This document shows, one piece after another, positions 20,726 to 28,894 of a stretch of DNA of 58,173 nt (within the stretch, counting starts at the first letter, position 1; each line of letters begins with the position of its first letter). A model generated the notes under the pieces. That model was given only the letters and a program-made list of their open reading frames with translations. It did not search any database and had not been told where the DNA came from. The DNA lies in assembly GCA_017983615.1 (NCBI GenBank), contig JAGOBB010000015.1, positions 1 to 58,173 on the forward strand, in the 5' to 3' direction. Source of the DNA: Azonexus sp. GTDB taxonomy: Bacteria; Pseudomonadota; Gammaproteobacteria; Burkholderiales; Rhodocyclaceae. The translations under genes and the position numbers were made by a program.

Positions 20726-21478
20726 TCAGCCTCTAAGCTTCCAGCCTCGCTTCAGCAGGCTCAGTGTCACCATGGACACGGCGGCGAAACAGGCAATGAC
20801 GACTGCCAGGCTGGTTTCCGGCGCTACGTCGGAGACACCAAAAAAGCCGTAACGGAAGCCGTCGATCATGTAAAAAACGGGATTGTAATGCGATACCACC
20901 TGCCAGACTGTGGGCAATGTGTAAATCGAGTAGAAGACGCCGGACAACATGGTCAGCGGCATGATCAGGAAATTCTGGAAGGCGGCCAGCTGGTCGAACT
21001 TCTCGGACCAGATGCCGGCAATCATGCCGAGCGCCCCGAACAGCGCGCCACCCAACACAGAAAAGACAAGAATCCACAGCGGCGCAACAACCGTCAGATC
21101 AGCGAACCACACGGTCGCCACCAGAACGCCGACACCGACCAGCAAGCCACGAACCACGGCAGCCAGCACGTAGGCGGCGAAGAAGGCACTGTAAGGAATC
21201 GGCGGCAGCAGAACAAAGACGATGGAGCCGGTGATCTTGGCCTGGATCAGGCTGGACGACGAATTGGCGAAGGCATTCTGCAGCACCTGCATCATGACCA
21301 GACCGGGAATCAGGAAACTGGTGTAACGCACGCCGTGGACCTGCACGTGTTCGTCGAGCACATGGCCGAAGATCAGCAGGTAGAGCAGCGCCGTCAGCAC
21401 CGGCGCGGCGACAGTCTGGAAGCTGACCTTCCAGAAGCGCAGGAATTCCTTCTCGAACAGGGTCAGGAAGCCGATCAT
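20726..21478 (-). CDS. ABC-2 type transporter permease (YadH-like)
   Basis: The 250-residue permease has six predicted helices. Its start MIGFLTLFEKEFLRFWKVSF at 21478 overlaps the end of the ATPase gene by 4 bp; the longer open frame reads antisense-like residues and is rejected. YTSFLIPGLVMMQVLQNAFANSSSSLIQAK and the C-terminal NPVFYMIDGFRYG are typical of the ABC-2/NodJ-like export family. With the upstream ATPase it forms an exporter of unknown lipid or polysaccharide substrate. Confidence 0.88.
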   Translation of the reverse strand: MIGFLTLFEKEFLRFWKVSFQTVAAPVLTALLYLLIFGHVLDEHVQVHGVRYTSFLIPGLVMMQVLQNAFANSSSSLIQAKITGSIVFVLLPPIPYSAFFAAYVLAAVVRGLLVGVGVLVATVWFADLTVVAPLWILVFSVLGGALFGALGMIAGIWSEKFDQLAAFQNFLIMPLTMLSGVFYSIYTLPTVWQVVSHYNPVFYMIDGFRYGFFGVSDVAPETSLAVVIACFAAVSMVTLSLLKRGWKLRG

Positions 21479-22194
21479 CGCTGCATCGTCCGCATGAAGA
21501 CCTCCTCCAGCGACGCCCCTGGGTGGGCCGCCATCAGGTTGGCCGTCGTATCGAGCGCGATGACCCGCCCTTGCTTCATCAGCGCGATGCGGTTGCACAG
21601 CGCCTCGGCTTCTTCGAGATAGTGTGTGGTCAGGATGATCGTGTGACCCTCGCCGTTGAGGCGGCGGATGAACTGCCACAGGCCCTGGCGCAGCTCGACG
21701 TCGACGCCGGCCGTCGGCTCGTCGAGGACAATGACCGGCGGCTTATGCACCAGCGCCTGGGCGACCAGCACGCGACGCTTCATGCCGCCCGACAGGCGGC
21801 GCATATTGACGTTGGCCTTGCTGGTCAGATCGAGGTTCTCGAGGATTTCGTCGATCCAGTCGTCGTTCTTGCGGATGCCGAAATAGCCGGACTGGATGCG
21901 CAGCGTTTCGCGCACATTGAAGAAGGGATCGAAGACCAGTTCCTGCGGCACAACCCCCAACAGACGGCGCGCTTCACGAAAATCCTTGATGACATCATGG
22001 CCGAGTACGCTGATCTTTCCGGCATCCGGCCGGATCAAGCCGGCCAGCGAGGAAATCAGCGTCGTCTTGCCGGCGCCGTTCGGACCGAGCAGGCCGAAGA
22101 ACTCGCCTTGCTCGATGGTCAGCGACACCCCGGCCAGCGCTTGCAGCGAACCGAAATGCTTGACGACGTCGACGATGGAAACGGCAGGAATCAT
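21475..22194 (-). CDS. ABC transporter ATP-binding protein (YadG-like)
   Basis: The 239-residue ATPase has Walker A LLGPNGAGKTTLIS, the signature RLSGGMKRRVLVAQAL, Walker B PVIVLDEPTAGVD and the H-loop LTTHYLEEAE. The start MIPAVSIVDVVKHFG at 22194 gives the usual length. It is the energising subunit for the adjoining permease and sits 10 bp after mlaB, so it probably belongs to the mla transcript. Confidence 0.9.
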   Translation of the reverse strand: MIPAVSIVDVVKHFGSLQALAGVSLTIEQGEFFGLLGPNGAGKTTLISSLAGLIRPDAGKISVLGHDVIKDFREARRLLGVVPQELVFDPFFNVRETLRIQSGYFGIRKNDDWIDEILENLDLTSKANVNMRRLSGGMKRRVLVAQALVHKPPVIVLDEPTAGVDVELRQGLWQFIRRLNGEGHTIILTTHYLEEAEALCNRIALMKQGRVIALDTTANLMAAHPGASLEEVFMRTMQR

Positions 22195-22204
22195 GAAACG
22201 CCCC

Positions 22205-22486
22205 TCAGGCGAGGGGCAGCAGTTCGGTGACGCCGTAAAGTTCGGCCAGCGCCCGGACGCCACTTGGAATTTTGGCAAATTTTACGTCCGACCGTAGCAT
22301 TTCTGCCGCCCGCAACCAGCCGAGCATGACCGCGATGGCCGACGAGTCGGCTTCCGTGACCTCGGAAAAATCAAACACCTGTTCGCCCGGCTGCAAAGCA
22401 GCACGGCCTGCTTCAAGCAGGCCGCGCGCATTGGCCATGGTCAGGGGCACCTTGACCAGCAGGCGCCCCGCTTCACGTTCGATCAT
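22205..22486 (-). CDS. mlaB: STAS domain protein MlaB
   Basis: The 93-residue STAS-fold protein has DFSEVTEADSSAIAVMLGWLRAA, the core STAS motif. MlaB binds MlaF on the cytoplasmic side and is needed for activity of the MlaFEDB phospholipid transporter. It overlaps mlaC by 4 bp. A copy of the dispersed repeat lies in frame at about residues 60-73 (AEMLRSDVKFAK). Confidence 0.88.
   Translation of the reverse strand: MIEREAGRLLVKVPLTMANARGLLEAGRAALQPGEQVFDFSEVTEADSSAIAVMLGWLRAAEMLRSDVKFAKIPSGVRALAELYGVTELLPLA
22266..22306 (-). repeat. Dispersed 40-bp repeat, copy 6 (inside mlaB)
   Basis: GGAATTTTGGCAAATTTTAC, then GTCCGACCGTAGCATTTCTG. The tail and core are both recognisable on the minus strand. 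It is translated within MlaB. Confidence 0.7.
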
Positions 22487-23094
22487 TTCTTCGAGCCGGC
22501 TTCCAGGGACTTGTTCTTGGCGGAAATGGAAGCAATCAGACCATCGATGCCACCATTGCGCACCTCCTGGCCAAACTGGTCGCGATAGTTGGTGACCAGG
22601 CTGATCCCGGCAACCACGACGTCATAGACCTTCCAGTTCGCATCGATCTTTTCCAGGCTGTAATCGAGTTGCACCGGCTTGCCGCCCGGCTGATGGACTT
22701 CGGTCCGGACCAGCACGTCGGTATCGGTCGGCGCCATCTTGAAAGGCTTGTAGACAACCTTCTGATTCTTGTAGCCGGTCAGTGCATTCGAATAAGTGCG
22801 CACCAGCAGTGTCTTGAACTCGGCGGTCAATTGCTGCTGCTGTTGCGGCGTTGCCTTGCGCCACTCCTTGCCAAGAGCCAGCGCGGTCATGTGCGTGAAG
22901 TTGAAATTCGGCAGCACCTTCTTGTCGACCAGTTCGATGACCTTGTGGGTATCGCCGTTCTGGATGTCCTTGTCCTTGCGGATGATTTCCAGGACATCGT
23001 CGGTAACGCGCTGGACCAGCGCATCCGGCGCCTCCTGGGCAAAGGCGGCACCGGACACGAAACAGGCGAAAAACAGGGTGAATAGCTTTTTCAT
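22483..23094 (-). CDS. mlaC: Periplasmic phospholipid-binding protein MlaC
   Basis: The 203-residue protein has a signal peptide (MKKLFTLFFACFVSGAAFAQ) cut at AFA. The mature protein has VLPNFNFTHMTALALGKEWR and the YRDQFGQEVRNGGIDGLI end typical of MlaC/Ttg2D. It shuttles phospholipid between outer-membrane MlaA and the inner-membrane MlaFEDB complex. The ATG at 23094 is chosen because it begins the signal peptide. Confidence 0.93.
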   Translation of the reverse strand: MKKLFTLFFACFVSGAAFAQEAPDALVQRVTDDVLEIIRKDKDIQNGDTHKVIELVDKKVLPNFNFTHMTALALGKEWRKATPQQQQQLTAEFKTLLVRTYSNALTGYKNQKVVYKPFKMAPTDTDVLVRTEVHQPGGKPVQLDYSLEKIDANWKVYDVVVAGISLVTNYRDQFGQEVRNGGIDGLIASISAKNKSLEAGSKK

Positions 23095-23111
23095 CACGGA
23101 ACAGTCGAACA

Positions 23112-23837
23112 TCAATCATCCAGCCGCGGCGGGCGGCCATCGAAAATCTGGTTACGGCGACGCTGCTGGTAGGCATCGCGAATATAGGCGTACTTGTCGA
23201 GCGCACCTTCCTCGACAACCTTGTCGGCCGGCAGCAGGCTGGCCCGGATATCGACAAAACGAACACCGACCAGGCTGTTGCGTACCGGCACATCGGTCAC
23301 CTGCCATACCGGGTCGGCGAAGGAATCGACGGCCCAGCCGCCGGTATCGCGCACATTGCGCGGCCCGATGATCGGCCAGAACAGGTAGCCACCGCTACCG
23401 ACACCCCAAACCGCGAGCGTCTGGCCGAAATCTTCGTCATGCTTTTCCAGGCCCAGCTCACTGGCGACATCGAAAAGTCCGAAAATTCCGACAGTGGAAT
23501 TGATCAACAGACGGCCGACATCGACGCCGGCATCTCCCAGTTTTCCCTGCAGCGCACTATTGACGCCGATCCACAGGTCGCCGACGTTGCCGAAGAAATT
23601 GCCGACGCCGGCCTTGACCGGCAGCGGCGCGACATTGTCATACACCTGTGCGACCGGCTTGGCGGCATACTTGTCGATGACTTCATTAACCGAGAACATA
23701 GCGCGGTTGAAGCCTTCATAAGGGTCTTTCGGGTTGCCCTCAGCCAGCGCATTGCCGGCAAACGCCACCGCCGCCAGCCCGGCCAAGGCCCAGCGGCGTC
23801 CCTTCTGCATTCCAGATAAGCCGAGACTTTTCGTCAT
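23112..23837 (-). CDS. mlaA: MlaA (VacJ) outer-membrane phospholipid protein, without lipobox
   Basis: The 241-residue protein has DPYEGFNRAMFSVNEVIDKY, VGNFFGNVGDLWIGVNSALQ, DFGQTLAVWGVGSGGYLFWP and IIGPRNVRDTGGWAVDSF, all MlaA signatures. E. coli MlaA is a lipoprotein; here the signal peptide ends AGNALAEG and the whole protein contains no cysteine, so it cannot be lipidated as annotated. It overlaps mlaD by 4 bp. Order F-E-D-A-C-B differs from E. coli, where mlaA is unlinked. Confidence 0.92.
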   Translation of the reverse strand: MTKSLGLSGMQKGRRWALAGLAAVAFAGNALAEGNPKDPYEGFNRAMFSVNEVIDKYAAKPVAQVYDNVAPLPVKAGVGNFFGNVGDLWIGVNSALQGKLGDAGVDVGRLLINSTVGIFGLFDVASELGLEKHDEDFGQTLAVWGVGSGGYLFWPIIGPRNVRDTGGWAVDSFADPVWQVTDVPVRNSLVGVRFVDIRASLLPADKVVEEGALDKYAYIRDAYQQRRRNQIFDGRPPRLDD

Positions 23838-24304
23838 TTCTTGTCCTGTCCGTCTGCTGCCTTGCTAAATAAAAACTGGCTGATCATCTTTTCGAGAACC
23901 ACCGCCGACTGCGTCTTGGCGATCGTATCCCCCGCCTGCAACATCTTTTCTTCCCCGCCGACATCAAGGCCGACATACTGCTCGCCGAGCAGGCCAGCCG
24001 TGTAAATCGACGCGAAGGTATCCTTCGGGAAACGGTAGCGGCCATCGACCGTCATCGTCACTACCGCCTCGTAGGTCGCCACATCGAATTTGATATCGGC
24101 AATCCGCCCGACCACGACACCGGCGCTCTTGACCGGCCCGCGCACCTTCAGGCCGCCAATGTTATCAAACTTGGCCTGCAGCACGTAGGTTTCAGACAGG
24201 TGAGCCGACGAAAGGTTGCCAACCTTGAGCGCCAAAAACAACAGCGCTGCGATGCCTATAGCCACGAAAAAGCCGACCCAGAGGTCGAGAATGGTACGGT
24301 TCAT
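23834..24304 (-). CDS. mlaD: MCE-domain phospholipid transporter subunit MlaD
   Basis: The 156-residue protein has one N-terminal membrane helix (LWVGFFVAIGIAALLFLALK) and one MCE domain (YVLQAKFDNIGGLKVRGPVK and SAGVVVGRI). MlaD forms a hexameric ring in the periplasm on top of MlaE. It overlaps mlaE by 4 bp. Confidence 0.95.
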   Translation of the reverse strand: MNRTILDLWVGFFVAIGIAALLFLALKVGNLSSAHLSETYVLQAKFDNIGGLKVRGPVKSAGVVVGRIADIKFDVATYEAVVTMTVDGRYRFPKDTFASIYTAGLLGEQYVGLDVGGEEKMLQAGDTIAKTQSAVVLEKMISQFLFSKAADGQDKK

Positions 24305-25095
24305 GAAGTTCCCCGGAACATGAACGAAGTCAGAACGAAATCCAGTGCGAGTATCGCCAGGGCCGACGTCACGACGGTCCGCGTAATCGCCCGCGACACC
24401 CCCTCGGCAGTCGGCACGGAATCGTAGCCTTCGAAAACGGCGATCAGCGACACCGCAACGCCAAATACAAAACTCTTGATGACGCCGTTCCAGACGTCAT
24501 AGCGCCAATCGACACCATCCTGCATCTGCGACCAGAACGCGCCGTCATCGACGCCGATGAAGACGACACCGATCAACCAGCCGCCAAGGACGCCCATCGC
24601 CGAGAAAAGCGCGGCAAGCAGCGGCATCGAAATGACGCCGCCCCAGAAACGCGGCGCGACGACGCGGGCGATCGGATTGACCGCCATCATGTCCATCGCC
24701 TTCAACTGCTCGGTCACTTTCATCAGGCCGATTTCGGCCGTCACCGAAGAGCCGGCCCGCGAGGCGAAGAGCAGCCCGGCGACGACCGGCCCCAACTCCC
24801 GCGTCAGCGACAACGCCACCAGAACACCCAGCGCCTCGGTCGAGCCATAGCGCTGCAGTGTCTCGTAGCCCTGCAGACCAAGGACCAGACCGACGAACAA
24901 GCCGGAAACCAGGATGATCAGCAGCGACAGCACGCCACTGAAATAGATTTCGCGCAAGGTCAGTGGCAGGCGACGGAAGGACGAACCCGAATACACCAGC
25001 ACCATCCAGAAGAAACGCGCAGCAAAACCGAGCCGCCAGAAGCGCTCGACCGTGGCATGACCCAGCCTGCGAATCAGCGCTAACGGGTTAGCCAT
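24301..25095 (-). CDS. mlaE: Phospholipid transporter permease MlaE
   Basis: The 264-residue inner-membrane permease has LSLTRELGPVVAGLLFASRAGSSVTAEIGLMKVTEQ, the MlaE core, and the TM-rich C-terminus ending LDFVLTSFMFRG. It is the membrane channel of the MlaFEDB ABC transporter that maintains outer-membrane lipid asymmetry. It overlaps mlaF by 8 bp. Confidence 0.96.
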   Translation of the reverse strand: MANPLALIRRLGHATVERFWRLGFAARFFWMVLVYSGSSFRRLPLTLREIYFSGVLSLLIILVSGLFVGLVLGLQGYETLQRYGSTEALGVLVALSLTRELGPVVAGLLFASRAGSSVTAEIGLMKVTEQLKAMDMMAVNPIARVVAPRFWGGVISMPLLAALFSAMGVLGGWLIGVVFIGVDDGAFWSQMQDGVDWRYDVWNGVIKSFVFGVAVSLIAVFEGYDSVPTAEGVSRAITRTVVTSALAILALDFVLTSFMFRGTS

Positions 25096-25900
25096 GCGCC
25101 ACCCCGCTCAGGAATTCCTGCCGTATCGACGGCGCCGGATAATCGAAACGCACCGGCCCTTCAGCCTCTGCATAGACGAACTGATGAACGAAAGGATCCT
25201 TCGAGGCACGGATTTCGTCCGGCGTCCCCTGCGCGACGACTCGGCCGCCATTCATGAAATAGATGTAATCGACGATCAGCAACGACTCGTGAATATCGTG
25301 GGTGACCATGATCGAGGTCGCCCCTAGGGCATCGTTCAGCTTGCGGATCATCTGGCCGATGACGCCCAGCGCAATCGGGTCAAGGCCGGTAAACGGCTCG
25401 TCGTACATGACCAGCATCGGATCGAGGGCCAGCGCCCGGGCCAGGGCGACCCGCCGCGCCATGCCGCCGGACAATTCGCCTGGCATCAAGTTGTGCGCGC
25501 CGCGCAAGCCGACTGCTTCCAGCTTCATCAGCACCAGATCGCGGATCATTTCCTCCGAGAGGTCCGTGTGTTCCCGCATCGGGAAGGCCACGTTCTCGAA
25601 AACCGTCATGTCGGTAAACAAGGCTCCGAACTGGAAAAGCATACCCATCCGTCGGCGCAACGCGTACAACTCGGTCTGCGACATGCCGCACACCTGGTGC
25701 TTTTCCAGGCGAACGCGCCCGCCGGTCGGCCGCAACTGGCCGCCGATGCATCGCAACAGCGTGGTTTTGCCGCAACCGGAACCGCCCATGATGGCCACCA
25801 CCTTGCCGCGGGGAATCTTCATGTTGATCCCCTCCAGCACCGGCCTGCCGTCATAACTGAAGTGAAGGTCCTCGATGTCGACCAGGATGTCGTCGGACAA
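25088..25900 (-). CDS. mlaF: Phospholipid transporter ATP-binding protein MlaF
   Basis: The 270-residue ATPase has Walker A IMGGSGCGKTTLLR, the signature GELSGGMARRVALARAL, Walker B PMLVMYDEPFTGLDP and the H-loop MVTHDIHESL. It probably starts with TTG at 25900 (MSDDILVDIEDLHFSYDG); GGGA lies 8 bp upstream. It is the first gene of the mlaFEDACB run, which continues into the ABC-2 exporter, ibaG and murA. It is divergent from the sigma-54 activator gene. Confidence 0.95.
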   Translation of the reverse strand: MSDDILVDIEDLHFSYDGRPVLEGINMKIPRGKVVAIMGGSGCGKTTLLRCIGGQLRPTGGRVRLEKHQVCGMSQTELYALRRRMGMLFQFGALFTDMTVFENVAFPMREHTDLSEEMIRDLVLMKLEAVGLRGAHNLMPGELSGGMARRVALARALALDPMLVMYDEPFTGLDPIALGVIGQMIRKLNDALGATSIMVTHDIHESLLIVDYIYFMNGGRVVAQGTPDEIRASKDPFVHQFVYAEAEGPVRFDYPAPSIRQEFLSGVAHG

Positions 25901-26005
25901 AGCGCATTCCCAGAAAAAAGTCGGCCGATTTTATCAGAATCGCCCACCGTCGCCGGGAAACGACAGGGCTATAATCGAACAAATTTCATAAGGAATGTTG
26001 CGCAC

Positions 26006-27424
26006 TTGTCATCTGCCAAGCCGCTCCTGCTGATTGTCGACGACGATTCGCTGATCAGCGAATCGCTCAGCTTTGCGTTCGCACAGGAATACGACGTTCT
26101 CACCAGCCACTCGCGCGCCGATGCGCTGGCCTTGTTGCGTCAACTACGCCAGCCTCCGCAACTGGCGCTGATCGACCTCGGACTCCCCCCCTTGCCGCAC
26201 CGACCGGACGAGGGATTCGCCTTGATCAGCGACCTGCTCGCCCTGTCGCCCGACATGAAAATCGTCGTTCTCTCCGGCCAGAACGACGAAAGCAATGCGC
26301 GCCATGCCCGCACATTGGGCGCTGTTGAGTTCGTCGGCAAGCCTTGCGACCCCGGTCGTCTGCGCGAACTGTTCAGGCAGGCGCTGCGATTTGGCGAAGC
26401 AACAACCACCTCGCAAGGCGGCGGCCTGATCGGCGAGAGCCTGCCAATGCAGCGCCTGCGCCTTCAACTCGCGCAATACGCCAATCTCGCCTTTCCCGTG
26501 CTGATCGAGGGCGAATCCGGCAGCGGCAAGGACATCGTCGCCAGCCACTATCTGCATCGCCTGACCGAACGGCGGGACAAGCCTTTCCTGGCCCTTAACT
26601 GCGCCGCCATTTCGCCGACGCTGCTCGAACCGACGCTGTTCGGCTACGCCAAGGGTGCCTTTACCGGGGCGACCTCGGCAAAATCCGGCTATTTCGAAGA
26701 CGCCGACAGCGGCACGCTATTTCTCGACGAAATAGGCGAGTTGCCTTCCGATCTCCAGCCCAAGCTGCTGCGCGTACTGGAAAACGGCGAATACCAGCGG
26801 GTCGGCGAAACACAAACCCGGGTTTCAACCGCCCGCATCGTTGCCGCGACCAATCGCGACCTGCGTCAGGAAATGCGCGCCGGACGCTTCCGGGCCGACC
26901 TGTTCCACCGCCTGTCAGTGTTCACAGTCGCCGTTCCGCCACTGCGCGAAACCGGCCTAGACCGCCTGTTGCTGCTCGAACATTTCCGCCAGACCTATGC
27001 CGCCCAGGTGCGCGCCAAACCTTTTCAACTCGGCCCAGGCGCCCAGTCGCTGTGGCTTGATTACGGCTTTCCGGGCAACGTTCGCGAGTTGCGCAACATC
27101 GTCATTCGACTGACCGCCCGCCATGCCGGCCAGACCGTCAGCGCCGAACAGTTGAGCGCCGAATTCGACTATCCCGACAGCACCGAGCCAAGTTCCGATG
27201 TCACGTTGGCCGGCGACGATCTCGAAACAGTCCGCCAGGCCGCCCGCCAGCATCTCGAAAGAACACCCAGCCTCAACCTGGATAGCACGCTTGAACTCTG
27301 GCAGCGCGGCTACATCGAGGCCGCCATTGAACTGAGCGCCGGTAACATGAGCCAGGCGGCGCGCCGCCTCGGCGTCAACCGGACCACCCTGTATAACCGA
27401 ATGGAAAGCTGGAATCGTCGATGA
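26006..27424 (+). CDS. Sigma-54-dependent response regulator heading the MSHA-type pilus locus
   Basis: The 472-residue NtrC-type regulator has a receiver domain ([14 protein letters not shown]; phospho-acceptor Asp in LIDLGLPP; Lys in FVGKPCD), an AAA+ domain (Walker [17 protein letters not shown] loop that contacts sigma-54; Walker [11 protein letters not shown]) and a C-terminal Fis-type helix-turn-helix ([19 protein letters not shown]). No ATG fits; TTG at 26006 is preferred, with AGGA about 11 bp before it, and a TATAAT at 25970-25975 may be its -10. It overlaps mshM by 4 bp, so it is tied to the pilus genes, and a sigma-54 promoter precedes the major pilin gene 18 kb away. Its partner kinase may be the one at 42017-43699. 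Confidence 0.88.
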   Translation: MSSAKPLLLIVDDDSLISESLSFAFAQEYDVLTSHSRADALALLRQLRQPPQLALIDLGLPPLPHRPDEGFALISDLLALSPDMKIVVLSGQNDESNARHARTLGAVEFVGKPCDPGRLRELFRQALRFGEATTTSQGGGLIGESLPMQRLRLQLAQYANLAFPVLIEGESGSGKDIVASHYLHRLTERRDKPFLALNCAAISPTLLEPTLFGYAKGAFTGATSAKSGYFEDADSGTLFLDEIGELPSDLQPKLLRVLENGEYQRVGETQTRVSTARIVAATNRDLRQEMRAGRFRADLFHRLSVFTVAVPPLRETGLDRLLLLEHFRQTYAAQVRAKPFQLGPGAQSLWLDYGFPGNVRELRNIVIRLTARHAGQTVSAEQLSAEFDYPDSTEPSSDVTLAGDDLETVRQAARQHLERTPSLNLDSTLELWQRGYIEAAIELSAGNMSQAARRLGVNRTTLYNRMESWNRR

Positions 27425-28791
27425 GCCTGTATCTTGAGCACTTCGGGCTGCGTGAGCCGCCCTTCCGCATCACCCCGCACACCGACTTCTTCTTTACCGG
27501 CGCCAACCGCGGGCCGACACTCGACGCCCTGATCTACGCCATCACCCAGGACGAAGGCATCGTCAAGGTGACCGGCGAGGTCGGCAGCGGCAAGACCATG
27601 CTCTGCCGCATGCTGCTCGAACGCCTGCCGGAAAACGTCGAAACCCTGTACCTGGCTAATCCCTCGCTTTCCCGGCAGGAAATCCTCGGTGCCATCGCCG
27701 ATGAGCTGGGTGTCCCGACCGACGGCAAGGCGACCCATTCGCTGACCCGCGCCCTGCAGGACGCGCTGATCGAGCGCTACGCCCGGGGCAAGCGCGTCGT
27801 GCTGCTGATCGACGAAGCGCATGCCATGCCTGCTGAGTCTCTGGAAGAAATCCGGCTCCTTTCCAATCTCGAATCAAAGGCTGCCAAGCTGCTGCAGATC
27901 GCCCTCTTTGCCCAGCCAGAACTCGACGAACGGCTGGCCGCCACCGACATGCGCCAGCTGCGCGAGCGCATCACCCAGCACTTCAACCTGGCGCCGCTCA
28001 AAAAGGAAGATGTTGCCGCTTACATCGAATTCCGCCTGCGCGCCGCCGGTTATCACGGTCCAAATCCATTTACCGGCGAAGCCGTCGAAATGATCGCCAG
28101 GATTTCCGAAGGCCTCTCACGGCGCATCAACATCCTCGCCGACAAGGCGCTGCTCGCTGCCTATTCCAGCGGCAGCCACCAGGTCAGCAGCGGCGAAATC
28201 CGGATCGCTGCCCAGGATGCGCGTTTCTCGCCGCTGCAGCCGAAAGCGACAACCAACCTGAAACCGCTTGGCTGGGGCCTTGCCGGTGCCGCCATCGCGG
28301 GCGCAATCGTCGCTCTGATCACCACCACCGGCCACCAGACCGCAGCCCCTGCTGCCCCAGCCGCCGACCAAGCCGCTCCGCCTCGATTGCCGGCACAGCC
28401 ACACGCCTATATCGCCAAACGACTGCCGACCACGCCGGCAAGCGAAGACGCGCCTCCAGCGAACATCCGCTTCGGCCCGCTGACGCGCCAACATCTCGCC
28501 CAATACGACGAGTGGATCACCCAGGCACCGCGCAACCACTATTTCATCCAGCTGCTGGCCGCCGACGCGACGGAAACCGGCCGGGTGGAGGGCTTCCTTG
28601 CCCGCGCCATCACGGCTCTCGACCCGGTACAATTGCGTGCCTATCGGTCAAATTTATCCGGGCGTGACCGGGTCGGCGTAATCTACGGTGATTTTGAGAG
28701 CCGAGAGGAAGCCGCCGCAGCGATGCTCGCCCTGCCTGAAACGATCAAGGCAGCCCAGCCTTTTCCCAGACAGGTCAGCAAGTTGCATTGA
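27421..28791 (+). CDS. mshM: MSHA biogenesis AAA ATPase (MshM/ExeA-like)
   Basis: The 456-residue protein begins [20 protein letters not shown], the ExeA/GspA/MshM signature. It has Walker A GEVGSGKTMLCRML (about residues 50-63), Walker B VVLLIDEAHAMP, then a membrane segment (WGLAGAAIAGAIVALITTTG, about 280-300) and a periplasmic C-terminal domain resembling a SPOR repeat (NHYFIQLLAADATETGRVE). It probably helps place the secretin in the cell wall. Its ATG overlaps the regulator stop. Confidence 0.85.
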   Translation: MSLYLEHFGLREPPFRITPHTDFFFTGANRGPTLDALIYAITQDEGIVKVTGEVGSGKTMLCRMLLERLPENVETLYLANPSLSRQEILGAIADELGVPTDGKATHSLTRALQDALIERYARGKRVVLLIDEAHAMPAESLEEIRLLSNLESKAAKLLQIALFAQPELDERLAATDMRQLRERITQHFNLAPLKKEDVAAYIEFRLRAAGYHGPNPFTGEAVEMIARISEGLSRRINILADKALLAAYSSGSHQVSSGEIRIAAQDARFSPLQPKATTNLKPLGWGLAGAAIAGAIVALITTTGHQTAAPAAPAADQAAPPRLPAQPHAYIAKRLPTTPASEDAPPANIRFGPLTRQHLAQYDEWITQAPRNHYFIQLLAADATETGRVEGFLARAITALDPVQLRAYRSNLSGRDRVGVIYGDFESREEAAAAMLALPETIKAAQPFPRQVSKLH

Positions 28792-28894
28792 CCCTCCGAT
28801 CCCGGACAAAGCGCGCCAAGCCGCCATTTAACGTGCTAGCATCATATTGATTACACACCACCGCGAAAACACCGCTCAAACAAGGCCAAACCGG

